This document shows, one piece after another, positions 1 to 5,982 of a stretch of 5,982 bases of DNA. Source of the stretch: Betaproteobacteria bacterium (GTDB lineage Bacteria; Pseudomonadota; Gammaproteobacteria; Burkholderiales; Rhodocyclaceae); the NCBI GenBank assembly GCA_020047725.1, contig JAIFNM010000312.1, forward strand, positions 1 through 5,982, written 5' to 3'. The notes under the pieces were generated by a model. It searched no databases. It was not told the DNA's origin and saw only the letters and a program-made list of their open reading frames with translations. A program made the translations under genes and the position numbers. The first letter of the stretch is position 1. Every line of letters starts with the position of its first letter.

Positions 1-663
1 GGAAAGCCGATATTTCAGTACGTACTCGCGTTGACAAGTGCTGGCCCGCGCACGACCTGGCTAAGTATCAATCTATTCCCAGTTTTTTCGGAAAAGGGCA
101 GCGTCCGCCGCATCGTGCTAACCCTGACAGACATCAACGAAGAACGAAAGCTGCAGAGCGAGATCAAGAAATTGACAACGCGTGATCCATTGACTGGCGT
201 GTTCAACCAGCGCCAGGTGATGTACCTGCTGGAAAACGAAATCCACCGGGCACGCCGTTACGGTACCCCGTTCACCCTGGCTCAGCTTGACGTCGATCTT
301 TTTCTCCCCTTCTGCGAAAAATACGGACAAGAAACCGGCGACGGCGTACTTGCCGGCATCGGCAAGCTGCTTATCGAGAGCATGCGTGAAATTGATTTCG
401 CCGGACGCATTGGCAATGACGAGTTTCTTCTAGTGCTGCCTAATGTGTCCCTGAAGGACGCGCTGGTCGGGCTTGAGCGACTGCGGGTGCTGATCGAAAC
501 ACAGACTTTCACCAATGATTTTCTTCGGGTAACCGTCAGCGGCGGCATCACTGAATACACCGGTGAGAATTCAGCCACCCTGATCGAACGCAGCAAGTCG
601 TTGCTCATCAACGCGCGCGAATCGGGAAGCAATCGATTTTGCGTAGACGGAGACATTCTCTAG
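1..663 (+). CDS. PAS-GGDEF protein, 5'-truncated by the window edge, with degenerate GGDEF active site and intact I-site
   Basis: The frame is open from base 1, so the start lies upstream; TTG 31 is only an internal codon. The visible 220 residues begin with the C-terminal strands of a PAS/PAC domain (about 1-47, ending in LTLTDINEERKLQ), a short helical linker, then a GGDEF domain (about 58-218, opening with DPLTGVFNQR). GGDEF domains make c-di-GMP from two GTP. Here the signature is GNDEF (residues 138-142), and the segment normally reading DxDxFKxxNDxxGH is DVDLFLPFCEKYGQ (97-110). The first Asp and the later GD are kept, but the Lys, the guanine-contacting Asn and the His are gone. REID (129-132), exactly five residues before the signature, matches the RxxD c-di-GMP inhibitory site. 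I infer a catalytically weak or dead domain that may bind c-di-GMP. It probably forms an operon with the next two genes. Family is certain; loss of activity is likely but unproven. Confidence 0.93.
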   Translation, partial: GKPIFQYVLALTSAGPRTTWLSINLFPVFSEKGSVRRIVLTLTDINEERKLQSEIKKLTTRDPLTGVFNQRQVMYLLENEIHRARRYGTPFTLAQLDVDLFLPFCEKYGQETGDGVLAGIGKLLIESMREIDFAGRIGNDEFLLVLPNVSLKDALVGLERLRVLIETQTFTNDFLRVTVSGGITEYTGENSATLIERSKSLLINARESGSNRFCVDGDIL

Positions 664-755
664 CAGATGCCGTATAGCTGCGTAAGACATGGCCCATTCG
701 AAACTTGAATACGGCCCCTTGAGTTCGTGCAATTCATGCCGTTATCGAAACCATA
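664..755 (+). other. Intergenic gap with a 7-bp inverted repeat, inside the probable operon
   Basis: These 92 bases separate the GGDEF stop from the likely start of the HDOD gene. They contain the inverted repeat GCCGTAT (669-675) / ATACGGC (709-715), with 33 bases between the arms. No T-tract follows, so it is not a convincing terminator. I found no good sigma-70 promoter: TTGAGT at 719-724 has no matching -10 at proper spacing. There is also no Shine-Dalgarno sequence in front of TTG 756. The upstream TGA at 720-722 closes the HDOD frame, so that protein cannot begin earlier than 723. Confidence 0.4.
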
Positions 756-1802
756 TTGTCGCTTCAAGCTGAAGTCGACATTTCAGCACGCAAAATATTC
801 ACAAGAGCCGTCATGATCTTACACGCACTCCTGTTCCCGCACCTGCTGGCCGATCAGAAGCTCAACCCCGGAGCGATCTTGCTTGAAACAAGCGAAGGCG
901 ATACCAACGCCTTGTTGCCACTGGTTGCGAATGGCGGCTTTGCCAACTTTACAGTGGTCTTCCCCTGCCTTGTCGGCCGCCACCTGGCCAAAGCGATGTC
1001 ACCGGAACTGTCAAAAGCGTTGATTGAGGGCGGATGTCAGGTACTAAAGGAATCACCTTACCGATCCGACGAGCAGGCAAAACCCGTTGCTCCGCTAACG
1101 GCCCAATGGCTGATCGGAGACTGGTATCTTGCGCCACCTGCGAAGACTTCGGGACGTCAGGCGACCTCTCGAACCTTGTCACTCAAGTTGCTGCAACTGG
1201 TCGCGCTGGATGCAGATACCTGCGAGATCGAGGCCATTTTCCGTCACGATCCGGTGCTCGCCTACCACCTTCTCCGCCTCGTCAATTCAATTGGCGTCGG
1301 TGTCGGTAGAACGGTTTCCAGCTTCTCACAGGCAATTCTCATTCTCGGGCGGCAGCAGTTGAAGCGCTGGCTGAACCTGATGCTTTTCGCGGCAAGCCAG
1401 GACGACTATCGTTCAGCCATGCTGCTAGCGCAAGTAACCGCGCGTGCGCGCAGCATGGAGCTGCTGGCCAAGGCCGTGGGTCTTGACCGAGCAACACAAG
1501 AACACGCGTTCATGGCCGGCATGCTTTCAATGCTTGGCACCTTGTTTGGCATGTCCCTGACCGAGGTTCTGAACCCGCTGAAACTGAGCGAAGCGCTGAC
1601 CGATGCCGTCCTTCGCCGTGCGGGCGAACTGGGGAGTCTGTTGCAGACAGTCGAGTACGGCGAAAACGCTGATGAAGCGGGGCTTAGGGTTCTATTGAGC
1701 AAGTTGAACCTGACAGCAGACGACTATAACCGGATCACGCTTGAAGCTTACCAATGGATGCTCGGCATCATCCAGGAAAAACAGGACCATGTTGATGCCT
1801 GA
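756..1802 (+). CDS. HDOD-domain signalling protein with shrunken, degenerate EAL-like N-terminus (YuxH/COG3434 type)
   Basis: A 348-residue cytoplasmic protein. Residues about 141-335 form an HDOD domain, the non-enzymatic relative of HD-GYP phosphodiesterases, usually acting through protein contacts. Diagnostic stretches are HDPVLAYHLLRLVNS (164-178), AILILG (193-198) and AFMAGMLSMLGTLFGMSLTEVL (251-272, interrupted here only for description), the last typical of YuxH-like proteins. The first 128 residues look like a remnant of the EAL domain these proteins carry. ARKIFTRAVMILHALLF (11-27) aligns with the usual ARQPIF...YELLFR strand, and WLIGDWYLAPP (118-128) with the QGYxFxxP end. The catalytic Glu is replaced (HALLF for YELLF), and the middle with the DDF and KxD motifs is missing, so phosphodiesterase activity is very unlikely. 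TTG 756 is chosen because it keeps the first EAL-like strand; ATG 813 would remove it. No Shine-Dalgarno sequence supports TTG. The 3' end overlaps the next gene. Confidence 0.87.
   Translation: MSLQAEVDISARKIFTRAVMILHALLFPHLLADQKLNPGAILLETSEGDTNALLPLVANGGFANFTVVFPCLVGRHLAKAMSPELSKALIEGGCQVLKESPYRSDEQAKPVAPLTAQWLIGDWYLAPPAKTSGRQATSRTLSLKLLQLVALDADTCEIEAIFRHDPVLAYHLLRLVNSIGVGVGRTVSSFSQAILILGRQQLKRWLNLMLFAASQDDYRSAMLLAQVTARARSMELLAKAVGLDRATQEHAFMAGMLSMLGTLFGMSLTEVLNPLKLSEALTDAVLRRAGELGSLLQTVEYGENADEAGLRVLLSKLNLTADDYNRITLEAYQWMLGIIQEKQDHVDA
1783..1786 (+). promoter_or_regulatory. Shine-Dalgarno sequence deciding the start of the GGDEF-EAL gene
   Basis: AGGA lies 8 bases before ATG 1795 but only 2 bases before ATG 1789. 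A second AGGA at 1774-1777 is 11 bases before ATG 1789. Spacing favours 1795; 1789 adds only two residues and cannot be excluded. Both sites lie inside the end of the HDOD gene, which fits translational coupling. Confidence 0.6.
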
Positions 1803-3978
1803 TTCTAGTATCAAACGCTGTCTTGAGCTCTGCGCCCTGGCCCATGCTCAAAGCGGCGAAGATCTGACGTATTCGCTGACCGAGTTGCGCCATGAACTGC
1901 AGATGTTGGCCCACGAGAAATCCTGCTCCGCCCTGCCATCGAGCAATCCTGACCTCGACAGTGATGCGCTGACGGCTGCGCCGGTAATTTCAATGGACAT
2001 GGCTGGCTACATCACCGATTGGAACCAGGGTGCGCAGATCATGTTTGGCTATAGCGCCAAGGAAGCCATCGGTCGGCACATCCTGTTTCTCTATGCGGAT
2101 ATTCCTGAGGATCAAAACAACGAGATTCACGAACTGTTTCTTGAGCACGGTAGCCCCCTGATTGAAGTTCGGCGACGCCGGAAATCCGGCGAAACTTTTC
2201 GCGCAAATCTCGCGCTGTCCCATATTCTTGGCGACGCCAACGAAGCTATTGGCATGGTCGCCACGCTTTCGGAGATTGCCGACCGACTATCGACCGAAGA
2301 AAAACAGCAACTGCATGCGCGAATCATTGAGGACAGCGACGAAGGCATCCTGATTACCGATACCAACGAACTCATCGTCTCGGTCAATTCGGCCTTCTCC
2401 TGCATTACGGGGTACTCGGCCAGAGAAGCGATTGGTCAAACGCCCGATCTTCTGCGTTCAGGTGTTCACAGCACCGATTTTCGGGCGCAGGTACATGCAG
2501 CAATGCAAGGTGCCGGTGCATGGCAGGGTGAGATCATCGGCCGACGAAAGAATGGCGAATTATTTCCGCAATCGGTCTCGATCGGGATCGTGCGTAATGT
2601 GGACGGCATGATCACGCACGCCTACTCCATTTTTTCGGACATCAGTGTCCTGCGCGCAACCGAAAAACGCATGCAGGAGGTTGTCAATTACGACAGCCTG
2701 ACTGGCCTGCCCAACCGCTCGTTATTCCATCAACTGGTTGAACAAGCACTGGCGACAGCGCGCCGTAATAACGATCATGGCGCTCTGCTGGTTATCGACC
2801 TGAACCGCTTCACGTCGGTCAACGACTCGCTAGGCCATGACGTCGGCGATGAATTGCTCCGCCAGGTCGGCCAGCGTTTTCGCAGCGTATTGCGCGACGA
2901 GGACATCCTGGCCCGAGATGGTGGTGATGAATTTGTCGTGGCGCTGGTCAGCATCCATAAACGCGAACACAGCGGCCTCGTCGCTGAAAAACTGCTCGCC
3001 GCACTTGACGCGCCTTTCGTGATCGAGTCTCATGCCCTGCATATTGGCGCCAGCATCGGCATCGCGACCTATCCCGAAGACGGTCTTGATACGGCCGCAT
3101 TGCAACGTTTCGCCGATGTGGCGATGAAGAGAATCCAGGCCAACAACGAGTCGGGTTACCTGTTTTTCAGCTCGGAAATGAATGTACGAGCGAAGGAGCA
3201 ATGGCAACTTGAAGGTGAATTGCGCCACGCACTTTCGGGTCAGGAGCTACGGTTGCACTACCAGCCCAAGGTTAGCCTGCGCAGTGGGCGAATCATTGGT
3301 GCCGAGGCGCTCATCCGCTGGTCGCATCCTGAACACGGCCTGACCATGCCAGGGGAATTCGTTCCGCTTGCCGAAGAAACAAGCCTGATTCTGGAACTGG
3401 GCAGTTGGGTAATTGAAGAAGCATGCCGCCAGATTCGCGTCTGGATGGACGCTGGGCTCGAACCGATTCCGATCGCTATCAACCTTTCGGCACGTCAGTT
3501 TGACGATCAGCTCATTGATCGCTTGCGAGGTGCGACTGAACGCCACAAGATTCCCTGCGAACTGCTCAAACTGGAGATCACCGAAAGTCTGCTCGTATGC
3601 GATTCGGAGAAAGTCATTCTGCTCATGAACGAACTGGCAGCCTTTGGCTTCACGCTGGCGCTGGACGACTTTGGCACAGGCTACTCGAGCCTCGCTTATC
3701 TCAAGAAGTTCCCGATCAGCACACTGAAAATTGACCGCACCTTTGTAACCGGTGTGCCCGGGGATGAAAACGATTGTGCCATCGCCCAAGCCATCGTCAC
3801 CATGGGTAAACAGCTGCGCCAGGAAATCGTCGCCGAAGGTGTTGAAACCCACGCCCAGATGGCCTTCCTGCGCGACTTGGGTTGTGATCAGTTGCAAGGT
3901 TACCTGTTTAGCCCGCCGGTCCCCGCCGACGTTTTTGGAACCATGGTCAGAGAGAAGCGGCGCCTGCAATTGGATTGA
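1795..3978 (+). CDS. PAS-PAS-GGDEF-EAL cyclic-di-GMP synthase/phosphodiesterase
   Basis: A 727-residue protein without membrane segments, so probably cytoplasmic. Order: helical N-terminus (1-55), PAS 1 (about 60-165, with ITDWNQGAQIMFGYSAKEAIG), PAS 2 (about 176-290, ending in FSDISVLRATE), GGDEF (about 298-460) and EAL (about 470-722). The GGDEF domain has DSLTGLPNR (300-308), metal Asp335, N343-D344, an intact GGDEF motif (376-380) and I-site RDED (367-370), five residues upstream. Deviations are N337 for the second Asp and T340 where FK has Lys. The EAL domain keeps EAL (504-506), NLS (563-565), EITES (594-598), DDFGTGYSS (624-632), LKID (644-647), AEGVET (680-685) and QGY (701-703), all expected for hydrolysis to pGpG. 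By family knowledge it may make, break or switch between both; EAL activity is the safer inference. PAS domains probably sense small ligands or redox, but no cofactor can be named. The start overlaps the HDOD stop by 8 bases, indicating one operon. ATG 1789 is an alternative start. Confidence 0.95.
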   Translation: MPDSSIKRCLELCALAHAQSGEDLTYSLTELRHELQMLAHEKSCSALPSSNPDLDSDALTAAPVISMDMAGYITDWNQGAQIMFGYSAKEAIGRHILFLYADIPEDQNNEIHELFLEHGSPLIEVRRRRKSGETFRANLALSHILGDANEAIGMVATLSEIADRLSTEEKQQLHARIIEDSDEGILITDTNELIVSVNSAFSCITGYSAREAIGQTPDLLRSGVHSTDFRAQVHAAMQGAGAWQGEIIGRRKNGELFPQSVSIGIVRNVDGMITHAYSIFSDISVLRATEKRMQEVVNYDSLTGLPNRSLFHQLVEQALATARRNNDHGALLVIDLNRFTSVNDSLGHDVGDELLRQVGQRFRSVLRDEDILARDGGDEFVVALVSIHKREHSGLVAEKLLAALDAPFVIESHALHIGASIGIATYPEDGLDTAALQRFADVAMKRIQANNESGYLFFSSEMNVRAKEQWQLEGELRHALSGQELRLHYQPKVSLRSGRIIGAEALIRWSHPEHGLTMPGEFVPLAEETSLILELGSWVIEEACRQIRVWMDAGLEPIPIAINLSARQFDDQLIDRLRGATERHKIPCELLKLEITESLLVCDSEKVILLMNELAAFGFTLALDDFGTGYSSLAYLKKFPISTLKIDRTFVTGVPGDENDCAIAQAIVTMGKQLRQEIVAEGVETHAQMAFLRDLGCDQLQGYLFSPPVPADVFGTMVREKRRLQLD

Positions 3979-4006
3979 TTGCCCGGCGCCGGCCTGGCTT
4001 CCTCGA
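3979..4006. other. Convergent intergenic gap with a GC-rich palindrome
   Basis: Only 28 bases lie between the stops of the GGDEF-EAL gene and the chemoreceptor gene. CCGGCGCCGG at 3983-3992 is a perfect 10-base palindrome. As a hairpin it would have no loop, and there is no T-tract on either side. A shared terminator would be expected here, but the sequence does not clearly show an intrinsic one, so termination may be Rho-dependent or use overlapping sequence inside the genes. Confidence 0.35.
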
Positions 4007-5620
4007 TTACACCTTGTAAGCCGTCAAGGCTTCGGCGATTTCACGGCTCATGGCGCTCATCCTATGCACCGCTTCGGACGTGCTCTCAGCAGCAACGGTA
4101 TTGCGTTCGGTCATTTGAGCAATCTGCTCGATGCGCTGTGAAATCGAGGTACTCGCCGCACTTTGCTCGCGTACGGCCTCGGAGATTTCCTCGACGGCAC
4201 CAACCACAGTATTTGAACCTTCCTTGATCTCGTTGATCGATTTCCCGGCGCGCTGGGCGTTCTCGACACCGGCATCAACTTCCCGTACAGCCGCCGCCAT
4301 GGTGTCGACCGCTTTTTTGGCACTGCCCTGCATCTGTGCGAGCAGTGCAGATATTTCCTGAGTGGACTTAGACGTGCGCTCGGCCAGCTTGCGCACTTCA
4401 TCGGCCACCACCGCAAAACCTCGCCCCTGCTCACCGGCGCGCGCCGCCTCGATGGCCGCATTGAGAGCCAGCAGATTGGTCTGGTCGGCAATCTCCTTGA
4501 TGATGTTTGCAACCGAGGAAATGCTTTCGCTGTCGTTGCGCAGCGCGTCAATGCGGGACGAAGCTTCACGTACCGATTCCGAGATGGTCTGAATACCGCT
4601 AACAGTTGAAAGAATGACTTCAGCGCCCTGATCGGCCTTGTCGCGCGACGCCTGTGTATGGTGGCTGGCGTCCTGCGCCTGGGTAGCAACCATGGAAATA
4701 CTGACGGTAAGCTCCTCAATCGCCGACGCCATCCCGGTAGAGGCATCGCTTTGCGCCTGTGAGTTTTCGGCAATTTCCTTCGAGGTTTTGGCTACTTCGG
4801 TAGTAATGTTCGCCATGCGCGCCGAGGCGGCCTGGATTTCACCAAAACTGGCGCGCAACTTGGCCAGCAGTTCGTTATAGGCACGCAGAGTACGTCCGAT
4901 TTCGTCTTCTGCCTCAACTTTGAAGGTATCGGTGAAATCGAGTTCGTTGGCCGTCCGGGTAATCGCCCGCTGCATCAGGCCCAGCGGCCTGGTGATCGAG
5001 CGTCCAAGCAGAAAACCCAAAACGCCGATGATTGCCACGCCCAGCACTGCCGCAGAAATGGTGATAGTCAGGGTCCGGGCAAACGCACTTTCGGCTGAAG
5101 TGGCCGCGCTTTTGACGTTTTCCGTATTCAACTTCACGAGTTCATCAAAGGCCTTCGCAAGCTTTTGATGACCAGGGCCAACGTCACGATTGATTATCGA
5201 CAGAGTGAGTTCAACATCACCGTTTGCCGCGAGGGCACTTACCTGATTCATTCTTGAAACAAAAGTTACCAAGCCCATTTTTGCCTCATCCAGCGTTTTC
5301 TTTTCGTTCTCGTCGGTCGTTCGCTCCGCATACTCATTGATTTGCTTGATCAGGTTCTGGTTTCCCGAACTGATCTTCTTGTCGAGCGCCCCCCCTTTCT
5401 CCGCATCTACCGTGGTTGCCCGCTCATAGACCATCGGGATCATGGCCAGATAACTGGCACGCATATCGCTCACACGAAGCAAAGCCGGCATTGACTTACC
5501 GGCGATCTCGACCACGTTGGAATTGACACTTTTCAGGCCATACAAGCCGAAAACGGAAACTGACGCACAGGTTGCCATCGCTATCGCAACCAGAAGCCAG
5601 ATTTTCTTGCTGATCAACAT
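4007..5620 (-). CDS. Methyl-accepting chemotaxis protein with 4-helix-bundle (4HB_MCP) periplasmic domain
   Basis: A 537-residue inner-membrane chemoreceptor that would signal through CheW and CheA to the flagellar motor. Order: short cytoplasmic start, TM1 (about 7-27), periplasmic helical 4HB-type ligand domain (about 30-180), TM2 (about 183-206), HAMP (about 204-256, with ITRPLGLM and EDEIG), then the long coiled-coil signalling domain. The conserved hairpin tip is intact: DQTNLLALNAAIEAARAGEQ (379-398) followed by GRGFAVVADEVRKLAERT. AIEEL (300-304) and AVEEI (475-479) are candidate methylation sites. The C-terminus ends in AYKV and lacks a CheR-binding NWETF-type pentapeptide. About 147 residues follow the tip, which fits the 40-heptad class better than 36H (inference). 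ATG 5620 is chosen because AAGGA lies 9 bases upstream and the membrane anchor follows at once. The longer in-frame start at 5800 would put about 60 polar residues in front of TM1. Ligand unknown. Confidence 0.96.
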   Translation of the reverse strand: MLISKKIWLLVAIAMATCASVSVFGLYGLKSVNSNVVEIAGKSMPALLRVSDMRASYLAMIPMVYERATTVDAEKGGALDKKISSGNQNLIKQINEYAERTTDENEKKTLDEAKMGLVTFVSRMNQVSALAANGDVELTLSIINRDVGPGHQKLAKAFDELVKLNTENVKSAATSAESAFARTLTITISAAVLGVAIIGVLGFLLGRSITRPLGLMQRAITRTANELDFTDTFKVEAEDEIGRTLRAYNELLAKLRASFGEIQAASARMANITTEVAKTSKEIAENSQAQSDASTGMASAIEELTVSISMVATQAQDASHHTQASRDKADQGAEVILSTVSGIQTISESVREASSRIDALRNDSESISSVANIIKEIADQTNLLALNAAIEAARAGEQGRGFAVVADEVRKLAERTSKSTQEISALLAQMQGSAKKAVDTMAAAVREVDAGVENAQRAGKSINEIKEGSNTVVGAVEEISEAVREQSAASTSISQRIEQIAQMTERNTVAAESTSEAVHRMSAMSREIAEALTAYKV

Positions 5621-5629
5621 AATTGAATT

Positions 5630-5634
5630 TCCTT
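5630..5634 (-). promoter_or_regulatory. Shine-Dalgarno sequence of the chemoreceptor gene
   Basis: Read on the - strand, AAGGA (within GAAGAAGGAAA) lies 9 bases before ATG 5620. It is the best ribosome-binding site in the window and rules in this start over the upstream in-frame ATG at 5800. Confidence 0.8.
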
Positions 5635-5733
5635 CTTCGCTAACCCGACAAGAACCACGGGAACCACACTGAATAACAGGATGTTGGGACAGGATATTGA
5701 AACAACTACCGGTGACTGGTTTGACTCCCCGGT

Positions 5734-5765
5734 TTGTTCGCAAATCCTTATCGATAAGCGAACAA
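5734..5765. promoter_or_regulatory. Nested dyad symmetry in the chemoreceptor upstream region (possible operator)
   Basis: TTGTTCGC (5734-5741) and GCGAACAA (5758-5765) form a perfect 8-base inverted repeat with 16 bases between. Those 16 bases contain most of a second perfect palindrome, CTTATCGATAAG (5747-5758). The element lies about 115-145 bases upstream of the chemoreceptor ATG. It could bind a dimeric regulator or fold as a hairpin ending an upstream - strand transcript, though it lacks a T-tract. On the - strand the palindrome contains CGATAA, part of the flagellar sigma-28 -10 consensus, but no TAAA box sits at the required distance. The role is unknown. Confidence 0.4.
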
Positions 5766-5982
5766 TCAGGCAGTCCGGCTTCAAATCTAAAGTACGGCAT
5801 TTTGCCCTAATTCGGAGGAATCGCTATCCGTAAGACTACGGGTGGACATATTTTTTGACTGGCCGAACGTAATAGCCGGGGAATAGTAGCAGCGATTCGC
5901 TCGACAATCGAGACCAAAGCGAGCGCCGTAGCAAGTGCAGACTTGGCTTCCACGCAGCCAGCAGCAAAGCGACCGCGCCAAC

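Larger units (their letters stand above)
5621..5982. other. Upstream region of the chemoreceptor; no supported gene
   Basis: These 362 bases precede the chemoreceptor gene and should hold its promoter, but I could not identify a convincing sigma-70, sigma-28 or sigma-54 site. From about 5801 to the edge, all three - strand frames stay open to the right edge. They stop at 5836-5838 (48 codons), 5807-5809 (58 codons) and 5787-5789. None has a recognisable domain or clear start inside the window. One of them could be the 3' end of a gene lying to the right, but I cannot choose. On the + strand, a short hairpin CCGTA-AGAC-TACGG (5828-5841) is followed nine bases later by six Ts (5851-5856). This vaguely resembles a terminator pointing rightward with no gene to serve. 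Small inverted repeats also occur at 5898-5925. Confidence 0.5.

Noticed and set aside
1741..1788. Earlier TTG 1741 start for the GGDEF-EAL gene
   Set aside because: It would lengthen the overlap with the HDOD gene to 62 bases without a good Shine-Dalgarno sequence; ATG 1795 and 1789 are much better placed.
2830..3228. 132-residue - strand open frame
   Set aside because: Antisense shadow of the GGDEF domain of the hybrid protein.
3247..3969. 240-residue open frame on the - strand
   Set aside because: It lies entirely antisense to the EAL domain, whose motifs are all present on the + strand; the translation shows no domain.
4111..4773. 220-residue - strand frame inside the chemoreceptor gene
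   Set aside because: Same strand but other frame; its Arg/Pro/Ser-rich translation is typical of a shifted reading of a GC-rich gene, while the chemoreceptor frame has full motif support.
5747..5774. Sigma-28 (FliA) promoter for the chemoreceptor
   Set aside because: CGATAA on the - strand resembles part of the -10 box, but no TAAA-like -35 element occurs at about 15 bases, so the match is probably due to the palindrome.
5621..5800. N-terminal extension of the chemoreceptor from ATG 5800
   Set aside because: It would add 60 residues with no family resemblance before TM1, whereas ATG 5620 has a strong Shine-Dalgarno sequence at proper spacing.
5828..5856. Intrinsic terminator on the + strand
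   Set aside because: The stem is only 5-7 base pairs, the T-run starts nine bases after it, and no + strand gene lies upstream to be terminated.
5898..5925. Integron attC or REP-like element from the small inverted repeats CGCTCG/CGAGCG and CTCGA/TCGAG
   Set aside because: Arms are only 5-6 bases, there are no paired RYYYAAC/GTTRRRY boxes, and no second copy is seen in the window.

Overview
The window holds three co-directional genes on the + strand (1-3978) and one convergent gene on the - strand (4007-5620). All are signal-transduction proteins of the cyclic-di-GMP and chemotaxis type. A 362-base region at the right edge (5621-5982) has no supported gene. Codon use, moderate-to-high GC, the 4-helix-bundle chemoreceptor and the density of PAS/GGDEF/EAL/HDOD proteins suggest a motile, environmental Gram-negative proteobacterium. 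A betaproteobacterium, perhaps in or near the Rhodocyclales, is my guess. This is inference from gene style, since no taxonomic marker is present.

Layout: (1) 1-663 is the 3' part of a PAS-GGDEF protein whose 5' end lies outside the window. Its active-site motif is GNDEF and several nucleotide-binding residues are lost, but the RxxD inhibitory-site motif is kept. (2) 756-1802 is a YuxH-like (COG3434-type) protein. A shrunken, degenerate EAL remnant without its catalytic glutamate precedes a well-preserved HDOD domain. Its start is ambiguous (TTG 756 by domain content, ATG 813 by codon). (3) 1795-3978 overlaps the previous stop and encodes a full PAS-PAS-GGDEF-EAL protein with nearly all catalytic residues of both enzymatic domains and an intact I-site. 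(4) On the other strand, 28 bases away stop to stop, 4007-5620 encodes a transmembrane methyl-accepting chemotaxis protein with a 4HB ligand-binding domain.

Working model (inference): the three + strand genes form one transcription unit. It combines a probable c-di-GMP receptor (degenerate GGDEF with I-site), a non-enzymatic EAL/HDOD scaffold and an enzyme able to make and/or break c-di-GMP. The neighbouring chemoreceptor is transcribed separately and may only share the general theme of motility. I see no mobile element, CRISPR array, RNA gene or phage gene. I also do not see a clearly new system. The most interesting feature is the ordered set of degenerate and intact c-di-GMP modules in one apparent operon.
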